Shown here one piece after another: positions 20,490-31,029 of a stretch of 64,000 nt of DNA; position 1 is the first letter of the stretch; each line of letters opens with the position of its first letter. The notes under the pieces were generated by a model that did no database searches, was not told the DNA's origin, and was given only the letters and a program-made list of their open reading frames with translations. The position numbers and the translations under genes are program-made. The DNA lies in NCBI GenBank assembly GCA_007922195.1, contig ML681971.1:24285078-24349077 (forward strand), in the 5' to 3' direction. The DNA comes from Podocnemis expansa. Its lineage: Eukaryota; Chordata; Testudines; Podocnemididae.

Positions 20490-20713
20490 GTTTGTGGCAG
20501 GGAAGCAGCTCCCAGCCTGTCAGCCAGCCTTCAAACTGCCAAAGTAAGGGCTTTGAGGGGGGCTGGTGGGGGTTGTGGGGGGGCAGGGGGGTATGTGTGT
20601 AGCAGAGGTGGGTGGGAGTGGATGTATAGCAGAGTGTGTATAGCTGAGGTTGTGGGGTGGCTGTTTGGTTGGGGGGGGTGTAGCTGGGAGGGGGGTGAGC
20701 TGGGGGTTGGAAC
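20490..20713 (-). mobile_element. hAT-like repeat B (reverse copy, left part)
   Basis: The sequence 20575-20713 is the inverted counterpart of 19045-19187; the copy resumes at 27827 after DIRS2. GC-rich, non-coding. Confidence 0.6.
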
Positions 20714-21020
20714 AGTGGGTTACTCACCAGTAACCATCCTTCTTCAAGATGGGCTGCTTGGATCCATTCAGTAATAGGTGTCTCCATGCCGGAGCCCTGG
20801 ATTGTTCGGAAAAACTTTTGTCCCAGCCTGTTAGGAGAGGGCAGGCAGCCACCACCCCTTGCGTCACCCCATGGCTATATATATGGCTGCCTCCCGACCC
20901 CCTCCTCAGTTCATGGAGCTGAGCACCCCATCTAGAAGAAGGAAGGTTACTGGTGACTAATCCACTGTTCTTCTTTGAGCACTGCTCGGATGTATTCAGT
21001 AATAAGTGACTACTAGCCAT
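20714..21020 (-). repeat. DIRS2 3' terminal repeat with inner complementary region
   Basis: TTACTCACCAGTAACC at 20720-20735 is mirrored by GGTTACTGGTGACTAA at about 20945-20960, and a second direct copy of the CATTCAGTAATA-type end follows at about 20985-21010. Confidence 0.8.
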
Positions 21021-22394
21021 GCTGATGGATGGCGGGTGGAGTTGGGTCTTCCACTTTCAGCGCAGCAAAAACGGCCCAGAAAGGAAGAAGCCCAGCAGAC
21101 AAGTTTCTAACGAGAGCCAAGAGACGAACTAGGCTCTTGACGTGGCACAGAAGAAACAACAACTGAGGGCCAACCCAAAGTCAGGGGCAGGGCCGAACAC
21201 GCTGAGACATATAAGTGAGGGCAGGACAGACCAAGGTCACCATAACGAGGATGAAGAATGGAACACGAAAACATAGAGGGTTGTGTTTGGATGCTCCACC
21301 TAAGTGGTATAGCACAAGGTATGAAGACCAGAAGATAAGCGTCTGGCCATAGGGCCTTGCAGCGTGAGCTCATTAGGGAACGCTGGAGGCCAACGGGAGT
21401 GGGGTTAGCCATAATGACTGTGGGCCGCACAGGAAACAATGGAAAGGATGAATATTATCCCATGGGCTGAGCACATCAAGGCCCAAGCCGGGATTCAAAG
21501 AGTCACAGTGTAGCCTGGGTGGATGCGGGCCAGGCAGGTAGCTGTGGGAGGGATGAACCTTATCCCCTGGACTGACCATGACCAGCCCTTGCGGAGTCTG
21601 GTCGATGAGAGTAGTAGTGAAATATGTATTTGCATAGGGGGAAAGGGAACCCTGAGATCAATCGAGAAGGGACTGGGCAAGACATTTTAAGCCAGTGCAC
21701 TGAAGGCCAAAGCCCAAAAGTGGTGCAGTGGGAGGCACAGGGCATGCCAGCTACAGGATCTCAAGTTAGGATGCAAGTTTTACGCTTTGAACCAAGTATG
21801 GTACTGAAACCAGGGTTCTCGCTGGAGGGGTACGCCAGGGCACTAGCACCCACAAGGCGGTGGAATGGCCTGGGGCAGTGCTAATGGTTTGGTACCTAGA
21901 AGAGCCTGGGTAACGTGAGAACTTGTGGAGAGGGAGCGAGAGAGAGAGAAAGAGCCCGTTTCTTGGCCTGTAATCCTGTGGGATTCCAGCATCATGAGGA
22001 TACACACAAAAGGGGGAAGGGAGAGCAGGATGGATGCCAGCTATCGCATGGCTACCCAGTCAAGGTGGCCAAAGGGCTCGTAGAGATGCCGTATAGGGAT
22101 ATGGTCTCGCTTGCCTAGGGCACCACCAAAAGGATAGTTTCACAGCTACATTGCTCCAACGTGAGCACCAGGGGAAAGACATGTTGATGCGGAGCTACCC
22201 CCCCCCCCCCAAATATGGTTGTCAGGGGACAGGGAAGTCATCTTCCGATCACCTAGGAAGCCAAACTACCCGCAGAGTATAGACTGTGGAATCCTGGAGG
22301 TACCCTTGGTTTAGAGAACCCGATGCAGAGGGTTATTTCCAGTCGAGGAACTGGATGGCATTCCTCATGGGGGGTAGAAGCCTCTGAATTCTGA
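21021..22394 (-). mobile_element. DIRS2 body, non-coding part
   Basis: No DIRS protein motif is seen on either strand. Short frames are not supported. It lies between the 3' repeat and the LINE, and is assigned to DIRS2 by position. Confidence 0.5.
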
Positions 22395-22399
22395 TGACT

Positions 22400-22467
22400 G
22401 GATAGCATAGGGGTTAGGCGCGCCACCTTTGATACGGAAGACCGGGGTTCAAATCCCAGTTAGTACC
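22400..22467 (+). other. tRNA-like head with A and B boxes
   Basis: A-box-like TAGCATAGGGGTTAGGCG (22403-22420) and B-box-like GGTTCAAATCC (22446-22456) are 25-26 bp apart, as in a tRNA gene. The 3' acceptor half does not pair with the 5' end, and CTTTGGGCAAAAGACCC follows, as in tRNA-derived SINE heads. It may act as an internal Pol III promoter of the LINE or be a fused SINE. Confidence 0.6.
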
Positions 22468-22502
22468 TACCTACCTTTCCAGTAGAGATCTTTGGGCAAA
22501 AG

Positions 22503-23528
22503 ACCCCCCTAAACTCCTCAGTTGCCTACCTCGAATATGAGCATGACACTAACGAGGAGAGTCATGCCAGCTCGGGCATTGCCTGGATTAACAAGTCCGT
22601 GCCAGACGCTGGGGAACCAGGACAATCTGACGATAAGTGGGCTCCTGGAACAAAAAATACATGGACGAGACAAGAGAACCTGGAATTGACGGAATGCTAC
22701 TACAATAGTAGACCTAATGAGAGGGGATATATGAAACATATGAGGGAACTATGGATGGACAGAAGACCTACATCCCCACTGACTGAGAAACAGCTAGTTA
22801 CCCAACACTTCAACATAGTAAAGAGGCAGCTGCTCTCACAACTGGAGATAGACCAACTCCACATTACATCCCGGACTCAACAAGAAGACCTGGAAGTACA
22901 ACTACATCTGCAGCCAATGCCTGAAGCTGGAACTTCACTGCCACCCCCTCCATTACAGAGCACAGCGGCTGATATGAGGCACAAGATCATGGATAAACTA
23001 GCTACAGTCAACCCTCAAGACTGATTACCAAGGCTTGTGGCAGAAGTACCATCAGATAGTATGCTAAAAGATGCCAATAGAGCCCTATTGACAATTCCTA
23101 CTACCACCATAACTCAAACCAATGAACTGGTATACACTACAGCCTCTGTAATCCTGGAGATGCTTGGCTAGATGATCAAGAAGAACAGCAGTACATCCCC
23201 CCCCCCCCCGGGAAATGAGGTTGGAGGATAAGATCAAGGCAACTCAGAGAGAAGTTAGTCAGCTGGTGGAACTACAGAAGGGTGTAGAGATTAAGGATAA
23301 GACTCGGCTACTGAAAACATACAAGGGCCTGACTCCATCTGAAACCCTAGAGACTGCTAAACAAAGGCTCACAGCACTGGCTACCAGGCTAAGGAGATAC
23401 ACTAGAGCAGAAGAGGCCAAAAAGATAAATGCCCTGTTCTCCAAAGAACCATCCAAGGTGTATTCCCAGCTGCAGTCCAATAACACAATAACAGCAGAGC
23501 CACCAACAGCAGAAACTGAACAGTACTG
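22503..23528 (+). pseudogene. LINE polyprotein N-terminal part
   Basis: The frame around 22599-23024 (WTRQENLELTECYY near the start) ends at a TGA (23022-23024), then continues in the same frame (LPRLVAEVPSDSML) to a second stop at about 23169-23171. After a C-run at 23199-23211 the frame changes and runs 23215-23528 with a basic, coiled-coil-like segment (ETAKQRLTALATRLRRYTRA). The N-terminus of this clade binds nucleic acid; I can see no zinc finger here. At least two breaks make it non-functional. RT would lie in the gap. Confidence 0.7.
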
Positions 23529-23928
23529 NNNNNNNNNNNNNNNNNNNNNNNNNNNNNNNNNNNNNNNNNNNNNNNNNNNNNNNNNNNNNNNNNNNNNNNN
23601 NNNNNNNNNNNNNNNNNNNNNNNNNNNNNNNNNNNNNNNNNNNNNNNNNNNNNNNNNNNNNNNNNNNNNNNNNNNNNNNNNNNNNNNNNNNNNNNNNNNN
23701 NNNNNNNNNNNNNNNNNNNNNNNNNNNNNNNNNNNNNNNNNNNNNNNNNNNNNNNNNNNNNNNNNNNNNNNNNNNNNNNNNNNNNNNNNNNNNNNNNNNN
23801 NNNNNNNNNNNNNNNNNNNNNNNNNNNNNNNNNNNNNNNNNNNNNNNNNNNNNNNNNNNNNNNNNNNNNNNNNNNNNNNNNNNNNNNNNNNNNNNNNNNN
23901 NNNNNNNNNNNNNNNNNNNNNNNNNNNN
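23529..23928. other. Assembly gap (400 N)
   Basis: Exactly 400 unknown bases, a round placeholder. Frames running through it are artefacts. Confidence 1.
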
Positions 23929-24119
23929 AGAGGATGTGGAAAGTAAAGGCCAAAGTGGTCCCAGTGGTGGTAGGAACACTCAGGGCTGTGACTCCTAAGC
24001 TGGGAAAGTGGCTCCAACAGATCCCAGGAACAACATCAGAGCTCTCTGTCCAGAAGAGTGCAGTGCTAGGAACAGCTAAGATACTGCACAGAACCCTCAA
24101 ACTCCCAGGCCTCTGGTAG
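23929..24119 (+). pseudogene. LINE polyprotein C-terminus (copy B)
   Basis: Same tail as at 6-191, differing at a handful of codons, ending KLPGLW then TAG. It begins at exactly the same base as the start of this window. Confidence 0.75.
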
Positions 24120-24175
24120 AGGACTCGAGGTTGAGGAAGCCACTTACCACCCATAGGGGTGAGAAGGGAATTTTT

Positions 24176-24179
24176 ATAT

Positions 24180-24214
<35 letters not shown>
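24176..24214 (+). repeat. (CA)n microsatellite at LINE 3' end
   Basis: TATTATA then about 17 CA units. Copy A ends in (TA)n. A microsatellite target or tail is likely. Confidence 0.9.
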
Positions 24215-24217
<3 letters not shown>

Positions 24218-25520
24218 CAACCTATATCATCTGGTCCCTCAAGGAGGTTAGGGGAACAATGGTCCTGGTAAGGTTGTCACGAACATCATTTGGAGGTGAC
24301 CCAGCAGTTGAACTGTAGGGCCACAAGCAAATATAGTGGGTCAACGCGCACCCAAGGGACAGTGCCCTGCCAGGATATGTGTCCTAAAGGCAGGGAGGCT
24401 AGGCAGGGAGTATAAGTAGATCAGTGGAGGAGCTTCCATGCTTGGAGTGCGGCCTTCTACCTGGCTATGACGGGGGACTGAGGCCGCAAAGGTGGACGCT
24501 AATGGGGAAGGCCCAAGATAAGTTATCCGACCCGCTGTTCCTCTTCCAAGGGAAAGGCAACGTTGGCACCATCCCTGTAGATTACCTGGTCTGGAAGGTT
24601 CCAGTCAGGTACACTAGGTCTCTGCTTCTCAAGTGAAGGGGGTTGGGGCATATAAGGAGGGCTGACCACTGCTTCTGGTAGGGTGGGCCTAGGATGAGGA
24701 CTCCTAGGATAGGTGTCCTGCTAAAGACTGAGGTTGCCCGCTAGGGAAGGGGCTGTTATAGAGCCTCAGCTTCCGTGAGGAAAAAGGGGGCTAAGGGTGG
24801 TAGGGGTTGGACTGCTCTGCCTTGGCCTTCCTTGGAGGCTAAGGTCCACCATGATGCGGATGCGACCCGCTTGATGGGTAGTGTAGTGGAGGTTCTCGTC
24901 GAGCTGAGATGTTGAGAGCCACAGTAGAGCTGACTACCCGGTGTGTCGACAGTATGCTAGCGAAGGTGTCCTCCCCCGACCTGGAATCAAGAATGGGGCC
25001 TGTCTGATGTAGGGCATGTGGGTAAACAGTAGTGGTTCTGAGTCCAGGTGAATGCTGTGTATGGACATGTCGGAGCCTCTGCAGCAGTGGCTGGGGCTAC
25101 TACGAAACATGCATCTCGTCCTTGGCAAGACCCATTCTGACGCGAACAGTGCAAGGGTTGTTGGCTGAAGGTTACTCAAGAAGGGGGTGGAAGGGCGGAT
25201 TCCCCATAAGTGCCCGAGGTAGCAGCTGCCACGGATATGTAGGGGTAGGCCCCGGTACTGATGTACTAACGGCACAAGGGGATGGGGGTTGGTTGGTGCA
25301 GCCCGTGTTTGCCCAAGACCGGGGGGGGCGGGAGGGGATGCATGGCCAGAATTAGTGCACCCATTGTCGCAGTAGCAAGGGAGGGAAGCTGGTCCCAATT
25401 GAGCCCCGTTCCCCCTTCCAAGGAAGGGAGAGGGCGTCAACTCTCCACTGCGACAATGCAGTGAAGTCTTACTGTACCCTGGATAACTCGAAATTAGGGT
25501 GGCAGCCAATTTAGTGGACA
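24215..25520 (-). mobile_element. DIRS2 body, 3' of gag
   Basis: A minus frame at 24934-25521 (195 codons, proline- and serine-rich) has no domain I recognise and no RT motif. It could be a gag C-terminus or noncoding. The rest shows nothing. Confidence 0.45.
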
Positions 25521-25644
25521 CCTTTACTGCAGGTGAGAGAGGAAAGTGGTCTCAGCACCTTGCAGCGGGGTGGTGACAATGGAAAGGAAAATTTCACTGT
25601 CTTCCCACAATGATGTAGATGAGTGGGAATTTGAGGGTGGGGGC

Positions 25645-26160
25645 TTATGTGGGAGGGGCGGGTCCGGGAGGAGGCAGGCCGAAGTATGTAGCCTCTCCCC
25701 TGGGGTCCTGAGTGGTGCCCACCACAGATAAGGTTTCTGGGGGAAACAGGGTGCCCTCTCCAAAAGGCAGGTCAAGGATCGCCTGCTGTGCCTTAGGGGG
25801 CGCTCTAGCCTCCCTGAGCCAGGCCACTCGGCAGATAGGTACCGCCAAGGCCATAGTGTGGGCGGCTGTATCCACTGCATTGCGGGCCAAGAGGAGGTGG
25901 TCTTGGGAAATTATATTACCTTCCTCTGGGAAGGCATCATCTTCCTCTCTGGCCTCTGGTGGGAGCAAGCGTCGGAATTTCACTACTGACTCCCACACAT
26001 CCAGCAAGTATCTGCTGGTTATGGTTTGGTTGTTTGCCACTTGCAGTTGAAAGGCCAACGAGGAGTAGACCTTGCGGCCCAAGAGGTCCAATTCCCTGGC
26101 CTCCCTGGAAGATGGAAGGGGGTCTCTAGGGAGCTCCCCCGGGCCTAGTGCCATCTGCAC
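25645..26160 (-). pseudogene. DIRS2 gag core
   Basis: About 171 codons. The block KVYSSLAFQLQVANNQTITS (about residues 31-50) corresponds to the same block in DIRS3, DIRS4 and DIRS6, and AVDTAAHTMALAVPICRVAW corresponds to the later gag block. Gag would package the element RNA. It is separated from its N-terminal part by frame breaks between 26160 and 26968. The ATG shown is internal. Confidence 0.75.
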
Positions 26161-26967
26161 CCCATCCCTCGGGGGGGACAGGGGGTACTGGCAAGGGAGG
26201 GAATGTCCAATTCAGGGATCCAGTATTTGATGCCCGCTGTGTTCAAAACTGGGGCAATAGAGCTTGAACTCTGCCACCAGGAACATGTGAGGTCCCAGAC
26301 GCTCAGGTGGAATGGAACTGTCAAGGGTTCTGCAGAGGCAAAGGCTGGCCCAAAGAGGATATCCAGAGGGGACCCAAGGGCTGCACCTCCATTCCTAGAT
26401 GGGCTGTAGCCCAGTGCAACAAATCAAAGTGTGCCGACAGCTTCCCCGTATAGGACACTGGTGCCGGGGGCAGGGCGGTACTGGGAGCTCACAATGATGG
26501 AGAGGAGGTCTCCCAGGGGGACCATTCCTGTGAGTGGAAACAGAATGGTGACAGCGCTGAAGTGCGGCGCCAGGGGTCACTTAGAGCCCCTTGATGGCTC
26601 TTCCTCTGGCTAGAAACAGGGGAAGGAGACCAAGACTCCAGGGGCGGTACTGGCAACAGCAAGGTGATATGTTGCCGTGGGGATGGCCCTACAGTACTGG
26701 GCTCCAGTGGAGTGGAAGATGGGGGGTTATATGGCGAGGGAGAGCAGCGCCCACGTTGAATCCAGGCCTTAGACGTAAAGGCCGGTTTGCCACTTCTAGC
26801 TGGGATTGGGGCAAGGTGGTGTGGGGAGTAGGAGAAGGGCTCAAGCAGCCTCCACCACTTCAGGGGTGGACAGCACGAGGAGCAACTCCACATGGCCCCA
26901 TGGCAAGTCCTCGCCTAGGGAAAGGCGACTGCCTGGTTGGGAGGATTCCCTCTCCTGCGGCACCGGG

Positions 26968-27501
26968 CTATAGCGAGCCTGCGGTGGCGAGGGTGACTGT
27001 GGCTGGGGTGAACTCAGCACTGGCAATACCAGGCTGTACCAAGCCAACGGTGCCGGAGATGACAGCCGGGGTGATCTGGGTACCAGTGGTACCGAGCTGT
27101 GCCGCAGGGGTGATCCGGGTACCGATGGTGCCAGGCTGCCCAGAGGCAACCTCGAGCAGTGCCGAGGTGCCGGCTTGGTGCTTGGGTGCCGGAGTCAGCA
27201 CTGAGGCTGTGTGGTGGCGGCTACCGATGGTATGGTGCCATGTACGCTCTGGTGCCGAGCTGGGTCTCGGTGCCAGGTGGGAACCCGAAGCCTTGGATGG
27301 AGAGTGCTGAGCCTCCTCAGAGACCAGGGCACGGTGCCATTGTTCCCTCTCATTGATGGTTTGAGGTTTAAGGGAGAGGCACAGGGAACAGGCTAAGACC
27401 ATATGGTCTTTGCCCAGGCACCTGAGGCAATTTCTCTGGGGATCATCCTGGGGGAAGGCCTTGCTGCACTCAGCGCAGGGTTTGAACCCTGGCATGATCA
27501 A
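26968..27501 (-). pseudogene. DIRS2 gag N-terminal zinc-like region
   Basis: CAECSKAF...CLRCLGKDH...CSLC at about residues 8-43 forms a Cys/His cluster also seen in DIRS6. The rest is low-complexity and Thr/Ala-rich. The start at about 27501 lies some 320 bases inside the 5' end of the element, as expected for gag. Confidence 0.7.
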
Positions 27502-27679
27502 ACGATGTTCCAGTCTGACAGAGGGCTTCGGTGGTGGAACTATGTCCTTGAAGAGGTGCTCCCAGTTGGGCGAAAACTCCTAAAGAGGACAGGCTGCTTG
27601 CATTTACAAGGCGCGGATGTTCCAGATCTGATGTGCAACGTGGAAGAAATGAAACTGAGGAGGGGTCAGGAGGCAGCCA

Positions 27680-27826
27680 GATATATATAGCCATGGGGTG
27701 GCGCGAGGGGCGGTGGCTGCCTGCCCTCTCCTGACAGGCTGGGACAAAAGTTTTCCAACCAATCCGGTGCTACAGCACGGAGAAACCAATTACTGAATGC
27801 ATCCGAGCAGCGCTCGAAGGAGGATA
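27680..27826 (-). repeat. DIRS2 5' inverted terminal repeat
   Basis: GACAAAAGTTTTCCAACCAA, ATTACTGAATGCATCCGAGC and CGCTCGAAGGAGGAT mirror 20740-20850. The outermost bases seen at 20714-20730 are missing here. Confidence 0.8.
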
Positions 27827-28495
27827 GTTCTGGCCCCTACAGTGATGGGAAGGTCCATCACAGGTAGCAGGGGCCTGGGGGAGGGGGGAATGGGACCCAC
27901 TGGGGTGGGAGGGAGCAGCAGTCGGGTGAGAATTTCCCTGGGTGGCAGGGAGCCACTGTGGAGAAAGGGGGAAGTGTGAGCTGTGCTGTGCTCCCCTGCC
28001 CTACCTTCCCACTCCTCAGGTTCCCCCCTGCACAAAGCCACTGCTGTTCTCCCTTGCCCTCTCCTTTCTTAGCACCCTTGTGCTGTTCCCCACACAGCTG
28101 CCCTTGTCCTCTTTGGCCACCCCTGCCAAGGAACAGTGCTACCATTTTTGGCGCCCCCCCTGCGAGCAGAGCACGTGCCAGCGCCCCCCTGCAATGCTTA
28201 CCATGCTTACTGGGTTGCGCTAGCCCTGTCCCTGCCCTGCCCTGCTCTGCTCCCCACACTCACTCCTGCCACTGCAAATAACTCCTGACCTCCCCTGTCT
28301 TGCCATTCCTGCTCTGCTACCCCTACTACCCCACACAGCAGCATTTCCAAACCACTATGCCATGGTTCATAAATATTCATGTTATTTTGAGCTAATTTGA
28401 ATATTCATGAGTTTTTAATGGTGGTGTGCCTCAAAAAATTTGAGGGTATCAAGGTGTGCCATGGCAGAGACAAGGTTGGGAACCATGGTGCTACT
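27827..28495 (-). mobile_element. hAT-like repeat B (reverse copy, right part)
   Basis: The inverse of 18495-19045, ending GGTTGGGAACCAT at about 28472-28485. With 20490-20713 it makes one copy split by DIRS2. Confidence 0.65.
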
Positions 28496-28496
28496 C

Positions 28497-28779
28497 ACAC
28501 ACATATCTGTCCCATATGACTCCCAGCAGCCCTTCCAGGGGCTGTTTGCAGCCTGGCTGACACAAGCTGCTCCCTGCTGGGGGGAGATTCACACACGCAG
28601 AGCCTCCCCCAGCTCGCTGCTGGCTGGCCGTAAGGTGGAGTGGAATTTAAGGTGGAGCCACCAGAACTCTGCGTTCCAGTGCCTTCCACTATTTTTAGGG
28701 GGGCCAGAATGCTGCCTGCCTAAAAATAGTTCTAGGGGCCCCCTATGTTAGGGTGCCTTCCCCCTTACTTTAACCACTG
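28497..28779. mobile_element. hAT-like MITE, right end only (copy 3)
   Basis: Ends TACTTTAACCACTG at 28766-28779, with upstream CCAGAATGCTGCC and CTAAAAATAG shared with copies 1 and 2. The left end was not found. Confidence 0.5.
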
Positions 28780-28781
28780 CC

Positions 28782-28910
28782 TTTCCTCAGCCTTGCGCAG
28801 CCCACATGGCTGGGCTGAGGAGGGAGGGAACTTTAACTCCCACTCGAGGGGATGCTGGGGGCACACTGTGGGTATTGCTGCGGCACACTGGTTGGGAACC
28901 ATTGGTCTAG
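28782..28910 (-). mobile_element. hAT-like fragment (reverse)
   Basis: Inverted relative of 19188-19337. Confidence 0.5.
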
Positions 28911-29006
28911 TTCAGCAAAAGAAGCAAGGAGTCCTATGGCACATAAAGACCAACAGATTTATTTAATCTGTTAGTCTTTAAGTGCCATAGGACTCCTTGC
29001 CTCTTG
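28911..29006. repeat. Palindrome of Penelope-like termini
   Basis: 36-bp arms at 28924-28959 and 28965-29000 (GCAAGGAGTCCTATGGCAC and its complement) with about two mismatches and a 5-base loop. Two terminal fragments joined head to head. Confidence 0.85.
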
Positions 29007-29312
29007 TGTCACTTCTGCATCAATGTCTGAGCTCCTCTTTCACAAGGAAGGTCAGCTGGTATAGTCAACCCTCTCAACTTTTTAAAATATAAACTGAAGA
29101 TGTGCATGATACCTTTGCCTATGCTTATTCTTTTAACTTCAGACAGCAACCAGCACTGAAACTACCACAAGTTCTCTTAAATTCTTTTCTATTCAGTTCA
29201 GTTTCTTCTTGGCACTAGGTACATCCCCAGAGAGACTAATGCAAATTTCCCAGTATTTAGGGGGAAGGTATAAGCATTATATTATTTGATATCACTGGGA
29301 AAATTGCAAAAC

Positions 29313-29395
29313 AAATTAAGAGTTCTGTGGCATTTTTTTAAGACTAACAGATTTATTTAGCTTTAAAAAAATTTGTTAGTCTTTAAAGTCAATTT
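29313..29395. repeat. Inverted pair of Penelope-like termini
   Basis: AAGACTAACAGATTTATT (about 29340) is mirrored by AAATTTGTTAGTCTTTAAA (about 29368-29386). Degenerate. Confidence 0.6.
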
Positions 29396-29640
29396 TAAAA
29401 TGGATAGCCATGTTAGTCTAGTCCTGTGAAAAAACAGCAAGGAGTTGTAGTTCATTTCTGTAAGTTCACCCATCTTCGAAGCATCTGAGGAAGTAGGATC
29501 TTCTCCCACAAAAGCTCATGCAAAAAATAAATCTGTTACTCTTCAAGTGCCACACAACTCCTTGTAGTCTTTAAAGTGCCACAGAACTCTTTCTTTGTTT
29601 TTCTGGAGTAGACTAACACAGCTACCCTGCTGGAACTGGG
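29396..29640 (+). mobile_element. Penelope-like terminal repeat, nearly complete
   Basis: Starts with GGATAGCCATGTTAGTCTAG, holds a hammerhead-like core at 29480-29522, then TGTTACTCTTCAAGTGCCAC and a reversed second end (TAGACTAACACAGCTACCC) near 29615-29633. Non-coding. Confidence 0.6.
29480..29522 (+). ncRNA. Hammerhead-ribozyme-like relic
   Basis: CTGAGGA at 29485-29491 in place of CUGAUGA, a degenerate stem II (AGTAGG with CCCAC), then CAAAAGC where CGAAAGC is expected. Inactive by inspection. Confidence 0.5.
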
Positions 29641-29964
29641 GAGATTGCATCATTTGTAACCAATGCCACTGATGTGTGGACTTCTTGCTTATCAGCTATA
29701 AACACCAATGAAAGGAACTTTCTGACTTTGAAGTTAAACAAGAAGCTGAAATCTGATGGGCAAGTCCTTTAACCTCTTGGAGCCCGAAGGCTAATTTAGT
29801 TTGCAAGTTACCTTGAAGACTCAAAAGGTAGGTAAATACCTATTAAAGGAGAAAAGACATGCTTTCAGTTATGCAGTGTACTTGAGAATTTTGAGTAACT
29901 GAGCTGGAAAAATAAAGTTCCATGGGTGTCAGCAGAAAAAGCTGACATGCCAAACACAACAGTA

Positions 29965-30110
29965 TTTTTAAAGAGTCCTGTGGCACTTCTGAAGACTAAC
30001 AAGTTTATTTATCTCATAAGCTTTCATGGGCACAGTCCCACTTCATTTCATACATCTGATGAAGTGGGATTGTGCCCATGAACGCTTATATAAACTAATC
30101 CTGCAATTAT
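29965..30110. repeat. Inverted Penelope-like termini with paired hammerhead cores
   Basis: CATAAGCTTTCATGGGCACA (30016-30035) mirrors TGTGCCCATGAACGCTTATA (30071-30090), giving about 40-bp arms around a short centre. The plus-strand half has the best hammerhead-like core of the window. Confidence 0.8.
30053..30088 (+). ncRNA. Hammerhead-ribozyme-like core, near-canonical
   Basis: CTGATGA at 30056-30062 is canonical. Stem II is GTGGG (30064-30068) with CCCAT (30075-30079). The next element reads GAAC (30080-30083) in place of GAAA. One substitution in the core probably prevents cleavage. Confidence 0.6.
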
Positions 30111-30399
30111 TAGAGCATTTTAAAAAAAGAAATAACACTTTTACTTTTATAAACTGTATGTTTCATTTAGTTAACTAGAGCGCTGTATGAGAGTATATTA
30201 CTAAAATACGAGTGGTCAGGATTTGGAACAGATGGAGAGAGCGAGCTCCTTTGGGGGTGGGGGAAGGGAAGTGTTCTTGCTTCTTTCACCAGAAAAAGTT
30301 GTGGTCCGCCTCCTGGATGCATCGTTCTGCTCCCCATGAGGAATACATTCCTTGGTGAAAATGTGGAAGCACATAATTAGAACCCACCTCTTATCTGGA

Positions 30400-30658
30400 T
30401 GTTATGGGTGTGTCCAATCTTTTTGGGTGAGGGGCCACATTGCAATTCTTTTCTCAGTTGCAGGGTCAGTGAGAAAATTTGATAGATAAGACGTACAAAT
30501 TAATCTTCTTAAAAAACTTTAATAAAATAATGATTAGTGTGATATTTGGCATTGCTTTTGCACTGCGTACAGAGGACATGGAGGGCAGGGGTCTCTGTGA
30601 GAGGGGCAAGGCAGAGCATTGGGAGCAAAGCAGCTAGGTGGCAGGACCCAGCTACTTC
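30400..30658. other. Unassigned repeat-like DNA
   Basis: GTCCAATCTTTTTGGGTGAG looks like an interspersed repeat start, but I cannot name it. No gene. Confidence 0.3.
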
Positions 30659-31029
30659 CTGACAGGCAGTGGCGTCGCTGGCGCTGGGCACATGCCCCAA
30701 ATCTCCCCCATGGAGCCCCGAGTCTTTTTTGGACCCCCAGTTCTGGCACTGAGAGCTAGGACCCCAGCAGAGCTCTATGACTGTGAACTGCAGCTTCCCC
30801 TCCCCTGCCCAGGTGCTGCAGCCAGGTGTGTGACTCAGCCAGGGGAGGGGCGGAAGGGGGAAGGGAGCGAGTTTCAAATAACACCTCCAGCATGGGCTTC
30901 TCTCCGCAGGACGGAGCAGGTAGGAGTTGGGGGGGGGGGGCTAGAGACCCTGGCTAGATGGGGGGGAGGAGGGGCTACCTGGGGCTGAGGGGGGCTTCCC
31001 TGCATGGGCTCCAGCCCCTGGGTGGAAGC

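Larger units (their letters stand above)
22395..24180 (+). mobile_element. R4/Dong-like LINE (copy B) with assembly gap
   Basis: A tRNA-like head (22400-22467) is followed by N-terminal coding (about 22503-23528), a 400-N gap, then the C-terminal coding end and 3' UTR (23929-24180). It ends in a TA/CA microsatellite. The length between head and tail with the nominal gap is too short for a full LINE of this clade, so the gap size is probably an underestimate or the copy is internally deleted. It lies in DIRS2, opposite in orientation. Confidence 0.75.
20714..27826 (-). mobile_element. DIRS2, gag-only copy carrying a LINE
   Basis: Outer inverted repeats at 20714-20925 and about 27680-27826 match each other over about 150 bp (CATTCAGTAAT against ATTACTGAATG; CCCCATGGCTATATA against its complement). 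The inner complementary segment (20935-21020) lies next to the 20714 end, so the element runs 5' to 3' from 27826 down. Coding traces are gag only (27501-25645). No RT, RNase H or recombinase signature was seen in 20.7-25.5 kb. It sits in a reversed copy of repeat B and is interrupted by a LINE at about 22395-24180. Confidence 0.8.

Noticed and set aside
21107..22118. Coding sequence in the 3' part of DIRS2
   Set aside because: No RT, RNase H or YR motif on either strand and no frame beyond about 110 codons.
22400..22467. Functional tRNA gene
   Set aside because: Internal boxes are good but the acceptor stem does not pair and no Pol III terminator follows closely.
23215..24154. Frames of about 250 codons across the gap
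   Set aside because: They consist mostly of unknown residues from the 400-N placeholder.
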